From positions 21,762,266 through 21,826,265 of the forward strand of contig NC_084837.1 in NCBI RefSeq assembly GCF_033115175.1: 64,000 nucleotides of DNA, given 5' to 3'. Position 1 is the first letter of the stretch. Each line of letters opens with the position of its first letter. Under the pieces are notes generated by a model that made no database searches, had not been told where the DNA came from, and saw nothing but the letters and a program-made list of their open reading frames with translations. The position numbers were made by a program, and so were the translations under genes. This document shows positions 46,166-59,729 of the stretch, one piece after another. Origin of the DNA: Lepus europaeus. Lineage: Eukaryota > Chordata > Mammalia > Lagomorpha > Leporidae.

Positions 46166-49100
46166 ACTATTTGTCCATATCTAAATGTCAGTAATGCTGT
46201 GTGATGGTTTTCATGACGCTCAGCTGCTTTCCCTACTTCCCATTCCAGGTTAGACAAGAATTGGTCCCCAGGCTTTTAGACAGACTGCTCATTTGTTTGA
46301 CATTTGAATTATTTTTCATATGAAGGGAAGTGATAGGAAATGACTAGACCGTCCACTTTTGATGTGTATCGAGAATTGGTAAACTGGTTAAACCATGAAT
46401 GGCCAGCCCGATAAGTTCAGATGTGTGATCTGTCAGAAGGTAGCAAAGTGGGTGGCTGTGTGGATCATGTCTCATTTAGAGCTTGCCCACTGTTCTTCAA
46501 TACCACTCATGGTAATGTCTCTCACAAAGCTCTTCTCTGTGCTCCAAAACAATGTATTTTGAAAATACGTCAACTACTTGCATATAAAGAAAATAGAGCC
46601 GTATATGCTTTGAAGCTGGACAGATATTTTCCTTTGTACGGCACTTCTCTTTTCCTCTAATTGCGTGTTTAGGAATAGTGCTCGCGAGATGTCACTGCCA
46701 TAATGCAGTAACAGCTTCTGAGTACCTCTTGTGCCCTGCATGGAGAGCTCTCTTAGGCGTGGCTCTATCAGTGAAATCTGACTTGGCAAATCCATTTAAG
46801 TCATGATATGTATATAAGAAGTATACATCTGTACTTCATCTGTGTCATTTAATATCCGCAAATGTGTATCTTTCAATAATCAGCTGGGTAGTAGAATTCT
46901 GTGTCAGAAATTTTGATGGCAAAAATATTTTAAAACACATTTAAGAGAGGATTGAAAAATATGGATGCTTTGTCTAGCATCGTTCATGATAGTACTCATG
47001 TTCATCCTTTCTGGAAACAATGTCCGTCTCAAATAATTTTAAGCTCATTTTGCTCAAACCAATCATTGATTGGCAGTCAGACCAGCAGCTAAGAAGTCTC
47101 TGGTACTGGTTATATAGCTTAGAAGATGGTTCTGAACAAGTACTGTAGAGTGAAGCTGAAAGAAAGCGTAATTCTGTTTCCGAATGTGTGACTAGCTTCC
47201 TTGTAACAGTTTGACTGACATTCAGAGCTGTAAAGCTAAATGTCTAAAAGCAGTAAATAACTGCTGTGTGTTATGCTGGTTTTGGAGAAATCGTTCTAAC
47301 CGTCTGAGATGTGGGGTTGAGTTTTGTCCTGTGTTAACACATGTTTGTGGAAGATGTAGAGAACATGTTGACATGCGTAAGAATGAATTGCATCTCTCAT
47401 ATATGTTCATTTATACAATGCTTTTAATCAATATTTAGATCTCTTTGCTTACCATGTTTATGTATATTGGAGAAGAAAAATTTCTTAGATGTATGACTGG
47501 GTAGACCTTAAAACAACTAAAAGAAACATAAAATGTGGTTAGCTGTCTATCTGTTCCCCTTGTTTGTTAAAATCTGAGTTAACCTTATGGTGCTGTACCG
47601 CTGTCCAAAGAAATGCTGTTAAGTAGCCCTACCTTACTCCCTAGAGCTTGCTTATTCTGCTTTTGTATATTTAATAAAAATTGTCTCAAATCTTTCCTTG
47701 TGAGGTTTATGGATAATGGTTGAGCATTTGTGTTAATTCGGTGTTAAATGCAGGCACCTCTGGTTTGTGTATGACTAGGACTCTGCAATTTCTCACCCCC
47801 CCCCAAACTTTGGGGGATACACATAGGTTAAGCAATAAAACACTTTTCCTGGAATGTTGGAATTACATGTTATTAAACTGTACGATTCTATTTCAGCAGC
47901 GACATTCCCACCTTATGTTATGGAGTAATTGATGTTTTCCCTTATACTTAGTATTCGTGTTAAGTTTATTCAAGTATTTCAGATGTTGAAGGCTTAATTA
48001 CTACTTGCAATGAAAATTAAGAGATGCTTGTACTTTGAAAATGTGGTTATTAAAGGATTTAATTTTCCTAAGTGTTCATGAATAAGCTATATACTGGGAG
48101 AAAGCTAAGATTTGCCAATGTCAATTTCAGTGACTAATAGAATATTGTGATTTTAAATTGTGTTTGTTCGTAAAACTAAAATCATGAAGATACCTTTTTT
48201 CTGCTTGCTCTTTGAAAAAGAGCTCTCTTCCCAGAGCGTTTTGTATTTATCATCTGGGGTAAGACAGCCCTGGCTTAAGCATCCAGAACTGGTGGGCTAT
48301 ATGTGTCTGCCTTAAATTCTCGTAACATGTTCAGTTCGAGGAGCAGTATATGCACGCAGGTGTTAACTGTTGATTTTCTGTGACATCACCGGCGTGCTCA
48401 GGTTCCCTGTCAGCACTCCTAATTGTTCTGGAGTATTCCCTAGTGAAATTCAAGTCGTTCAGCAGCAGCAAGAGGAGTGTGAGCCTTGGTCATGGTGTGA
48501 CTTAGGAAGTCCATTTTGGTGTGGTGCAACTTTATCTTGTGTGGCAGTGCCTAGTAGCAACGGCCAGATGACCACTGGCTCCTATTTGTGAAGACTGGTG
48601 GCCATGAGAGGCCTGGGGCTGCAATTCCTGCTCTGTCAAAACAGGTGTCTGACTTTCATGATACTGGGCTAGAGCCAAATGACTGTTTGGGTAGCTCAAA
48701 GTTGGATTTGAGGACAAAAAGGTGGGTTCAGTAATAGAAGGTGAGGTGAAGGCAAGAATTGGAGATGTTAACCAGTGGCTGAGTACTTTATAAATAAATG
48801 TGAGGGAGGGATTAAAATCCATCCATGTAGTTCCCTGGGTGGGGAAATGAATGTTCTAAAGACAGAGCAGCTGTCGCAAGCCCAGCAAGCCCTGGTCTCC
48901 AGAGAATGTTCCAGCAGATGATGGACAGACACCTGTGGGGACCCATCCAGCACTGGGGGTGGGGGTGGGGGACTGGAGGACTCAGGACTCTGCAGCACTT
49001 CCCTAAGTCTGTGAAGTAGAGAAAGCAGACGGGGAAATTTGGGGAGGAATAGTGGATGGGAATTACTTAAAGACAAATGTGAGTATGCATACAAAACTAC

Positions 49101-49431
49101 TATGTCATATGCCACCCAGTATTTCACTATGGTACCAACAGTAAAATGACATAAAGCTGTGGTAATAAAAATATGCAAATATTTTTCCACATATCTTTTT
49201 TGGGTATTACCTCCAGCTAAAATATATTGGAGCAGCCAGTACATTTCTAAAAGGAAAGTTCTATCCCTTTGGTATAAGAGGAAAGAGACAGTGAATTTTG
49301 TCAATAAAAGCTTTAGGAATATCTGCACATAAACATTGACATTCACATTGATAACACTAGAATATTCATTTCAGTACAAATCAGAGAACTCAGATTTCAG
49401 ACATGGTCACAGATAAGCTCTTTGAAATTCT
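46166..49431. other. CNIH1-CDKN3 intergenic and CDKN3 3' end
   Basis: About 3.2 kb without SINE. Unique-looking, with a C9 run at 47798 and GGGGGTGGGGGTGGGGG at 48955-48971. The CDKN3 3' UTR lies at its right edge; no AATAAA is visible on the reverse strand near the stop, so the end of the transcript is not fixed (a variant AATGAA complements 49364-49369). Confidence 0.5.
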
Positions 49432-49518
49432 TTATCTTGATACAGATCTTGAGAATGAATCTCTTGATGATAGATGTGCAGCTAGTTTGTCCCGGAACTC
49501 GTGAAGATAATTGTATTG
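49432..49518 (-). CDS. CDKN3: CDKN3 last coding exon (8)
   Basis: 28 codons and TAA: QYNYLHEFRDKLAAHLSSRD then SFSRSVSR. Acceptor TTTCTTTCCAG on the reverse strand; phase 0. Confidence 0.97.
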   Translation of the reverse strand, partial: QYNYLHEFRDKLAAHLSSRDSFSRSVSR

Positions 49519-52500
49519 CTGGAAAGAAAAAAGAAGCATTGAGGTAACACTGTAGGAAACCCGGTCCCCAGTGGAGCCACAATACTGGCAGGTCTCAGCC
49601 ATCAAAACACTTGCTGAGGATAATCCTACATCTGTAGGAAAGGAGGCACTGGTACCCCTGGGGAAGCTTTAGTAAAGCCACATACATTGTGCAAAGCTAT
49701 TGCTTAACAAAACATACAAATCAGAAGAGCATGAAGTACAGATGTTTTGTAAGTGTAAAATCCTTTCCCTCGTAGGAGTGGGGAGCTTTTATCCCCCCCT
49801 CCTCCCGCGGCTGAGGGCTATTTGGATATTTATAACAACGTTCACAGGCCATAGAGAGTGATAACTTACCTTAGCCTGCTCTAGATGTACTGAATTGAGT
49901 CTCACCCCCGGTTGCCTTGGCAGGCCCAGACCAAATGCCTGCGGGCCTTCTAGGGTGTGTGGGCTGTGTGTTCCCCACCCTGGACCAAGTAAGGTGAGAA
50001 TAGTACTTAAAGGGATTGTCTCTGCTACTGTTCTCCAGCCTGGGAGCAAGGAGGGAGGAGAGGCCACTTTGGGTAGCAGTTAGTAGTGGCATCTATACAG
50101 AAATCTTTTCTTAATTCATAGAAGCAAGCCCTGGTCTTTTGCTGTTTGTGGTGATGACATAACCTGCTTGGGACAATGTTCATAGATAGTTGCTTTAAAA
50201 AATATCACTAATCTCAATAAGCAAAATAAATGCTTTAGGGCCGGCGCCATGGCTCAACAGGCTAATCCTCTGCCTAGCGGCGCCGGCACACCGGGTTCTA
50301 GTCCCGGTTGGGGTGCCGGATTCTGTCCCGGTTGCCCCTCTTCCAGGCCAGCTCTCTGCTGTGGCCTGGGAGTGCAGTGGAGGATGGCCCAAGTGCTTGG
50401 GCCCTGCACCCCATGGGAGACCAGGAGAAGCACCTGGCTCCTGCCATCGGATTAGCACGGTGCGGCAGCCATTGGAGGGTGAACCAAAGGCAAAGGAAGA
50501 CCTTTCTCTCTGTCTCTCTCTCTCTCACTGTCCACTCTGCCTGTCAAAAATAAATAAATAAATAAATAAATAAATGCTTTAAATAATTTATCTGGAGTTT
50601 AAATAGCTTCCCAAAGGCTCTCTTTGGCTTTGCCAATCATCTCATTCCATGTTATGGAGCAGTGGAGACAGCACGAGCTAACACATCCGCCTAGAACCCA
50701 TCTGCCACGGGATGCCTGGGTAAGACTGAGTCTCACTGATGGCGGCTTTGTTCTCCCCAGTGTCAAAGATGGAACACGTGCATATTTGTACATAGATTTC
50801 ACAATGTGATTTGCTTTGTTTCCCGGAGAAGAGACTTGAACTTCTTGGATTTGAAGCATTACTTGATTTCAACCTAGTAAGTGGCATTGTTTTGCAGATT
50901 GTACAGTGACATGGATCCCATGTGTGGATTGTTTTGTGAGGGCCCTTAGGCCCTGAGAATCAGGCTGTGGGGTACGTTTGTCAGGAACTGTAACCATGCA
51001 CCATACACGGTGCTGGCTTGGGTCCCCAAGCCTGGGACAACCGATGCTCAAGGGCGTGGAGCTGCCTGGAGGCCAGGAATCTTTGGTACGCACTCTGATG
51101 ATTTCGTGACTGAAATTTAGTCCTACAGCTGAGACAGACTGGGTGCTCGGCAAAGAAGGGCAAAGTAGCTCTAGAGACCTACAGAGGAAGTGAGATCTGC
51201 AGAAGCGTTTCAGTAAAGTGATGGGCATACAGGCAAATCCTTGGCCTGGCTCCTGTATTGTTTTTGGAGTGGTGGGGGGAACATCCGTGTGCAAGATGTC
51301 ACTTGAGTTCTGCAAGCAAAGAATAGTTAGCTCTGCTTTTGTTTTTGTGTTATACCATTTATTGCTATTAAATCCCAATGAATTGCAAATATAACGGGAC
51401 CTTTACATCTTTTTGGTCAAAAGTCTACTTAAGAAACTGTCAAGTGTACAGGAACCATCTCGTCATTCCAAGCGAAAGGATCCATTCCCAGAGCTGCATG
51501 GGACAAAACCTGAGCAGTAGTAGATCCCGGAAGAGTGCAACAAGTGCAGGTGTTTTCAGTACTTGGCTTACAATGCCGTGAGCTTTTGTAGGTATCTGGG
51601 TTATTTTATGATGTAAATTAAAAAGAAAAAAACCAAGCAGACGGTCCATGGATTTTTATCTCCCCACCCTTTGGGTTAATGTTACGCTGGATTCGCCACA
51701 GTCTGCCCCGAGACACAAGCACACAAGCACGGTCAGCGCCTCACCTTTATGGTCTGGATGGCCCCGGATCCTCTCAGGTCTCGCAGGCTGTCTATGGCTT
51801 GCTGTGGCGATACGCTGTCAGACAGGTAGAGTAGGAGACAGGCGGCTACTAATAGGACATGGCAGAAACATGTGATCATCTAACTGGTCATACAGTGGTG
51901 TACATACATTGTACATACATACATACATATATACATACATTGCTACAGGGGGCTGTGGTGTAATTGCTGCAAATGAATTAAGATTGTGTGTTTTGGACAG
52001 TTAAATTATGACCTGAAATGACTGTGTTTGAATTAAAGTTTAACCCTGGCTTCATTCTTTCTTTTGACACTATATTGAGGTATAAATAATTCAAATGCCA
52101 TCTAGTTGATTCTTTTAAAGGGTGCAACCCAGTGCCTTTTTGGAAAATTTTCATCATCTCAGAAAGAAATCCTGCACCCCTTGTTGTCACCCTGCCTTGC
52201 CCCATCAACCCTGCACTTAGCAACCACTTATGTACTTCCTGTACCAATAGACTGTCCTGCCTGGACATGTCATGTAAATGGACTCTTTCGATATGTTATC
52301 TTTTGTGACTGACTTCACTTACCATGTGTTCAAGGTTCACACACACAAGGGACCTTCAAAAAGTTCATGAAACAATGCTATATGAAAAAATGACGCATGG
52401 GTTTCAAAGAAACATCTTTAAAAATTTATTAATTTATTTGAAATGCAAAGACACAAAGAGATTCATTTAATGGCACAGTCTTCAAATGCCTGTGACAGTC

Positions 52501-53371
52501 AGGGCTGTGTCAGGACAAAGCCAAGAACCTGCAACTCAATCTGGGGCTCCCACATGGGTGGCAGGGACCCAACTACCGTGGCGTCATTGCTGCCTCCCAG
52601 GGTCTGCATTAGCAGGCAGCTGGAGTCTGGATGGAGCCATGACTCCAACCCAAGCCCCCTGATACAGGAGATGGGTCACTCACTGGGGGCTTAATAGCTC
52701 AGGGAAATAAATGCCATGCTCGTTTCATTTCTCGATGAACTTTCTGAAGCACCCACCTGTTGTGGCACTTATCCACAACTGACCAAATAACGTCACCCAG
52801 TGTGGACACAGCCACGTCACATTGTGTTTACCCAGGTGTCAATGGGCGCCGAGGCTGCTTCCATTTTAGTGGGGGGGGGGGCTGTTATGATGAATGCTCC
52901 TCTGAACACTCATGTTCAAGTTCTTATGTGAACGTGTGTTTCCATCTCAGGTTCAAGTTCTTACGTGAACGTGTGTTTCCATCTCACGTTCAAGTTCTTA
53001 TGTGAACGTGTGTTTCCATCTCAGGTTCAAGTTCTTATGTGAACGTGTGTTTCCATCTCAGGTTCAAGTTCTTATGTGAACGTGTGTTTTCACCTCACAT
53101 TCAAGTTCTTATGTGAACGTGTGTTTTCACCTCACATTCAAGTTCTTATGTGAACGTGTTTCCATGCCTCTCTGGTGTGGGCCGAGGAGTGGCAGTGCTG
53201 GCTCACGTGGTGCCTCCATGTCTAACTTGGGAAGCGATGGCCAGACTCTGCCAGAGCAGCTGCACCTCTGTTCTCCCCCACCAGCGGTCGGGGATGGCCC
53301 CAGGACCCCTCCACATCCTCTCCACTATTGGTTGTTTTCCACTTTTTTTTTTTTTTTTGACAGGCAGAGTG

Positions 53372-53409
<38 letters not shown>

Positions 53410-56400
53410 TCTTCCTTTTCCTTTGGTTCACCCTCCAATGGCCACCGCGGCTGGCACGCTGCAGCCAGCACACCATGCTGATCCGAAGGCAAGAGCCAGG
53501 TGCTTATCCTGGTCTCCTATGGGGTGCAGGGCCCAAGGACCTGGGCCATCCTCCACTGCACTCCCAGGCCACAGCAGAGAGCTAGACTGGCAGAGGAGTA
53601 ACCAGGACTAGAACCTGGTGTGCAGGCACCACAAGGTGGAGGATTAGCCTATTGAGCTGCGGCGCCAGCCTTGTTTTCCACTTTTTGACAAGAGCCACCC
53701 TAACGGGTGTAGCAGTAGTGTCCTCTGTGGCTTCAATTTGCATTTCCTGGGTGGCCAATGACATCGAGCTATCTTTTCATGTGCTGCTTGTTAGATATTT
53801 GTGTGTTTTATTTGGAGGAATGTTTATTCAGACCACTGGCCTGTTTTTAAATTGGGTAGTTTGTCTTTATATTATGAGAGTTCCTTATATATTCTGGATA
53901 CAAGACCCTTATCAAACACATAGTTTTAAAATATTTTCTCCCATCCTGTGGGTAGGCTTTTCATTTCGGTAGTGTCCCTGGAAACACAAAAGTGGTTCAT
54001 TTGGATGCTGTTCAACCCTAAAAGGAATAACTCACTCCATTAGGGGATTTCATGAATTGATTTTGCTTTTTCCAGCACATTAACATTTTTAGAAAAAAAT
54101 AATATATAGTAGTTCACTTTGGCTTTTTTTTTTTTTTTTTTTGACAGGCAGAGTGGACAGTGAGAGAGAGACAGAGAGAAAGGTCTTCCTTTTGCCGTTG
54201 GTTCACCCTCCAATGGCCGCCGCGGTAGGCGCGCTGCGGCCGGCGCACCGCGCTGATCCGATGGCAGGAGCCAGGTACTTATCCTGGTCTCCCATGGGGT
54301 GCAGGGCCCAAGCACTTGGGCCATCCCTCCACTGCACTCCCTGGCCCCAGCAGAGAGCTGGCCTGGAAGAGGGGCAACCGGGACAGGATCGGCGCCCCGA
54401 CCAGGACTAGAACCCGGTGTGCCGGCGCCGCAAGGCGGAGGATTAGCCTAGTGAGCCGCGGCGCCGGCCTCACTTTGGCTTTGATACTTGGGACACTCCT
54501 GGGTACTTTTTATTTAGAAGATACTGTCAGTGTCACGATTCCTGTGCTGGGAGAACATTTGAAAGTAATGCAGATTCTAAGATGTAAATTGGGTTTTCCC
54601 ACTCCCACCCAGGCTTTCTGGGGGAACACAAAGTGTGTAGGGCCTTAAATAATCTTCTGAGTCTCAGCATCTTGTTCCAGTCTACAGTGAACATATGGCT
54701 CAGAAACAGGAGTTTGCCTACTTTGAGGATAAAAAAAAAATAATGAAAATACGTTTCTTACCAAGACAAGATCTTCCAAGTCCACCATAACAGCTGAAAG
54801 GAAAATACAGTTTCGAAGTTTGTACATTTTCATTCCATCACAAGTTACAACGTCAGACTTGCGCCTTCTGCCTGCTCTTATGTGTCTTTAATGCCTAGCA
54901 CAGTGTCCTACACACAGAGATTAATTTTTTAGAAATCAAAGGCAAAATGTGTTTGTTTATTTGTTGGAAGCTATTCTGAAAAACTCTAAGTCAAGATAGG
55001 GCCTTATGACAATAAAATGTTCTTTTTTTTTTTTTAATTATTTTTGACAGGCAGAGTGGACAGTAGAGGGAGACAGAGAGAAAGGTCTTCCTTTTGCCGT
55101 TGGTTCACCCTCCAGTGGCCGCCGCGGTAGCGCGCTGCGGCCGGTGCAACGCGCCGATCCGATGGCAGGAGCCAGGTGCTTCTCGTGGTCTCCCATGGGG
55201 TGCAGGGCCCAAGCACTTGGGCCATCCTCCACTGCACTCCCTGGCCACAGCAGAGAGCTGGCCTGGAAGAGGGGCAACCGGGACAGGATCGGTGCCCCGA
55301 CCGGGACTAGAACCCGGTGTGCCGGCGCCGCAAGGCGGAGGATTAGCCTAGTGAGCCGCAGCGCCGGCTCTAAAATGTTCTTTTAAAGTTTATTTGAGGA
55401 GGGAGGGAGAGAGAGAGAGAGAAACAGAGAGAACTCTCATCTACTGGTTTGCTTGTCAAATGTTCATGATGGCTGGAGCCAGGTTGGGCCAAAGCTGGGA
55501 GCTGGGCACCCAATCCAGGTCTCCTCTGTGGGTGGCATGAAGCTAAACATGGGAGCCATCACCTGCCACCTCCCAAGGCCCACATTTTGCAAGGAGCTGG
55601 AGTTAGGAGCCAGAGGTGGGGAATGAAAACTAGGTACTCAGATGAGGGTGGCGGATGTCTTCGCCGCTGAGCTAAACGCCTGCCCTGATTGACGTCTGAG
55701 AACTGGAGCCTGTTGGGAAGTAGACAAAGGCCAACTATTTTAACTACCTGCCACTTTATTTCCCCTGTGTAAACAAAACAGTGGGCACAGGACAAATGCT
55801 GTCCTACAGTAACCCTTGCTTTATGTAAACAGGCTGTGGAGTCCCCCTGCTGTGGGCTCCTTCCTAGTCCTAGCATTTACTGGATGTGGGAGGCCTTTCT
55901 GGACGCTAGCAACAGTGTGCACACTGGAGTGTAGATTCAATGAGGCACTAATTGCAAAAGGCTTAGAAGACAGCTTGGCAGAGAGGAAGAAGTAAATGGA
56001 TACTTGTTGCTATTATCTGGTATTGCAAAGAAATTAGCAGTCCTACAAACTGGACTTTCCAGAAAAATGAGGTTTAACCCTTGAAGCAGCAAAACCATTC
56101 ATTTTAATCATTTTCAAACATAGAAAATGCACTGCACATTTCCTGACTTGCTCAGAGAGGTTATGCTTAACCCAGCTTAGGGCTGACTTAGCACGGACAC
56201 CAGCTACCGGAGTGATAAGTATACAGCAGGCAGAGCTGTAGATACAGCCTGCTGTGGGATGTGAGATGGAGGACCAGACAGGGACTGACCCACAGTTACT
56301 CCTGACCTTGCTGGCTACAATGTGTCCCAGGTGGAGGCCTGTTGCCGAGACCTGGATCTACCGTGCAAAGGTAGAGGTATAGTACTTGCTTCCTGCACCG

Positions 56401-59400
56401 TTAATCCTACTTTCTTGGCTGGCGCCGTGGCTCAATAGGCTAATCCTCCGCCTGCGGCGCCGGCACACCAGGTTCTAGTCCCGGTCTGGGCACCGATCCT
56501 GTCCCGGTTGCCCCTCTTCCAGGCCAGCTCTCTGCTGTGGCCAGGGAGTGCAGTGGAGGATGGCCCCAAGTCCTTGGGCCCTGCACCCACATGGGAGACC
56601 AGGAGAAGCACCTGGCTCCTGGCTTCGGATCAGCCTGGTGCGCCGGCCGCAGCGCACCAGCCACAGCAGCCATTGGAGGGTGAACCAATGGCAAAGGAAG
56701 ACCTTTCTCTCTGTCTCTCTCTCTCTCTCGCACTGTCCACTCTGTCAAAAAAAAAAAAAAAAAAAAAAACCAAACCAAAATCCTACTTTCTCCTTTGCCA
56801 CTTTCATCTTCCTCCTGTTTCAGAAATCCCTACTTAATTTTTCAAAACCCAGTTCAGATTTCATCTCCTGACATACTTGTGCCCCTGCAGGAATGATGGC
56901 TGGCTGGTGCGCTGCCTCCCCCGTGTCCACACTGTGTGCAGATCTTACTGCACTTGCGTGGTAGTCTCGTGTTAGCTGTCTCTGTGTGTGCCTTAGGGGC
57001 AGGCAGGGAGTTGGGGTTTCCCTGAGACTGGGGACAGGGCCTCACTCTGCAGTCTCAGGGTTTGGTACACACACGTGGGTTGAATTACAACTCCCTGAGA
57101 GTGAAGCTCTTCTCACTGGCACGTGTGATTGTGCCTTACTGGGAAGGAGACAGAGTCTTGGCAAATGTGATCAAGTTAAGACAGGGTCATTAGGGTGGCC
57201 CCTTATCCAATGTGAGTAGTGTCTTGTAAGAGGGAGACACCATGTGTAGACACAGACACACAGGGGAATCATGAGATGATACAGCTATGAGCCAAGGGCC
57301 ACCAAGGGTTGACGGCCACCACTGGAAGCTAGGACGAGGCTGGAAAGGAGTCCACCCAGTGTTACGGGGAACCTGGCCCTGCTGACACCTTTGGTTTGGA
57401 CTTCCGGCCTCCTGAGCTGAGAGAAGATGAATGTCTGTGTTTTAAGCTGCTTCTAGGTATTCTGTTACAGAGCCCACAAGGCCACACTGTGATGCAGGAT
57501 GCAAGCAGTGTCCAGTGACTTTCTATAGGGCTGAACCCGCCCTGGCAGACCCAGTGGGGTGGCACTGGTTGACATCAGGACCAAAGCTACCAGACCCTGT
57601 TTCTGAGGGAGAGGCTCCCCAGCTCCTGGATATGTAGGCTGGAAGAAGGCAGAACGAGGGAAGAGTTTCCTTAGCCAAGCCATGCATGGTGGGACATTTT
57701 TGAAAGCTCTAGGACAATGAAAAATCCAGGTCATCAGATGCCCAGAACGTTCAACATGTGCAAGGCCACCTGTCCGTCTGTCCATCCTATTTGGGTTGTG
57801 CTCAAGTATCAGAGCATTTTGTTTGCCAGAGCCTATGGAGTAGAACCTGTGGAGCTTCCCTAACCTGGGCTGGTCTGAGCTCTGGAAACTTTTCAGTAGA
57901 AGCTGCTTTCAAAAGTGTATTTGGGGGGGCCGGCACTGTGGCATACAAGGTTAAGCCTCTGCCTGCAGTGCTGGCATCCCATATGGGCACTGGTTCAAGT
58001 CCCAGCTGCTCCACTTCTGATCCCGCTCCCTGCCAATGGTCTGAGAAAGCAGCAGAAGATGGCCCAAGTCCTTGGGCCTCTGAATCTATGTGGGAGACCT
58101 GGAAGAAGCTCCTGGCTCCTGGCTGCAACCTGGCCCAGCACGGGGTGTTGTGGCCATTTTGGGAATGAACCAGAAGAAAAATGTACTTGAGGAAAAAAAA
58201 AAAAAAAAGAGGACAAATCTCAGAATGATTTTGAAAAATAGATATAAAAATTGGAAGGCCTTTTTCACTGCCTACATCAAACTGTCCAATACCATTCTGC
58301 CTGTACTTATCAGAAAACGCAGCACAGATAACTCTATCATCCCAAAATCTCGCTTTTACAAGAGAGATGATGCTCTCCCTGGAGATCGATTAGAAAGAGG
58401 CAGCTGTTGGAGGGCTTCTAGTTCTTTGTTCTCTACCCTGCGAGCCTGAGTTTGCCGTGTTCCAGTTCGGTTCGTCCACAAACAGGTGTACATCGCCAAA
58501 GGCAGGGGGTCTGCCTTCAGAACTGGCGCTGGCAAGAGGCCCGGGACAGAGGGTGGCTGCACTTGCCCTGCGACCGCACAGCCATCTGCCCAGTGTGTAC
58601 ATCTGCGGCTGAAAGCCATGGCCTTAGGGACCTCAGGGCATTTGAGGGGTCGAACTAGGTACTCTCCTACCTCGGTGCAGAAAGGATTAAGTGGTGCCCA
58701 GGAGGCACAGCAAGGACTGGCTTCTCGCCCTGGGCTCACCCCACCCCCGGCACATCTCCTCTCTGCTCGTCTCCCCTCTGGCAGGTGCAGGATCTCCTGC
58801 CCGCTGCCACGCCCTTCGTCTCTTCTCCAAATGACTGTTTTCTTCGCAGTTTCCCCCCTTTCCTAATTCATCTCACTTTATTCTACACTTCCATACCAGC
58901 TGCCTGTGTCTTCATAGCCATGGACAGACAACGAGAATTTCTCTTTCGTTCTGGGAGCAAATTCTTATCGACGAAAGCGATTTTCAAGCCAAACCAACGG
59001 TGCTCCTTGCTTTTTTCTGTGCTGCTAGTTTTGAAAAAAGATGGGCCTGCATGCTGGGAAAAGTCACGGAGCAACTGAGCTGGTGGCTGATTAGTGAGGT
59101 GTTGTTATAGAGCGGTCACGTGCCACCTTGTGGGGGAGGGGGCGGGGAGGCTCCCCAAATTACAACTCAAGGGCAGGGACAAGAGGAGAGAAAAACAGGC
59201 CTGCACCCCTAACCCTACCCGCTTCCAGCCTTCCTCTTGGAAAGCAGGAAGGGACAATACTGAGAGCCTTGCATTCCGCTTTTCACGCGGTGCACCCTCT
59301 CCACCTTGTAACGCTAAGTGAGAGGCCGGGGACCGCCCGGGCCGCGGTGATCAGAGCTCATCTGGGGCGTTTTCCCGGGGGCACGGGGAGAGGAGGACGT

Positions 59401-59729
59401 ACTGTATCAAGGTTTTGCGGTTGTTTTTGAGGCAGGCTGCAAGCTCTTCCATGATCTCACAGCAGCTGGCAATGTCGGGCGTCCCTCCATCCGGGATCGG
59501 GTGGTGGTGGGTGGCGATGCCGCACTGCTCGTAGAGCTCCAGGAGGTTGGGGACTCTGTATTTTGACAGTTCCCCTCGGGTGCAGAAAACAAATATGTCC
59601 TGGATCCCACAGCTCTTTAGTTCTTCTGCGACAGAGCAAGACACACACGGACACACAGACAGAATGCGACATGGAGTTAACTTTCCTACACCGAGCTAAT
59701 GACAAATGATCATCTGTGAATTTGAGAAT

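Larger units (their letters stand above)
52065..53975 (-). mobile_element. Old L1 3' part, same direction as CDKN3, heavily interrupted
   Basis: 52065-52348 (TTGAGGTATAAATAATTCAA, AGCAACCACTTATGTACTTC, CATGTAAATGGACTC), 52755-52913 and 53673-53975 (TTCCTTATATATTCTGGATA, TTTTCTCCCATCCTGTGGGT) follow reversed L1. A MITE, a minisatellite and a SINE break it. Confidence 0.7.

Noticed and set aside
48768-49346. 192-codon reverse frame next to CDKN3
   Set aside because: It lies in the CDKN3 3' region, on the same strand but after the stop, and shows no recognisable domain.
50869-51378. 169-codon reverse frame in CDKN3 intron 7 as an extra exon
   Set aside because: CDKN3 exons 7 and 8 join directly in frame and give the expected length; no similarity in the frame.
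52914-53168. CRISPR-like regular array
   Set aside because: The 37-base units abut directly without unique spacers, and this is a mammalian genome; it is a minisatellite.
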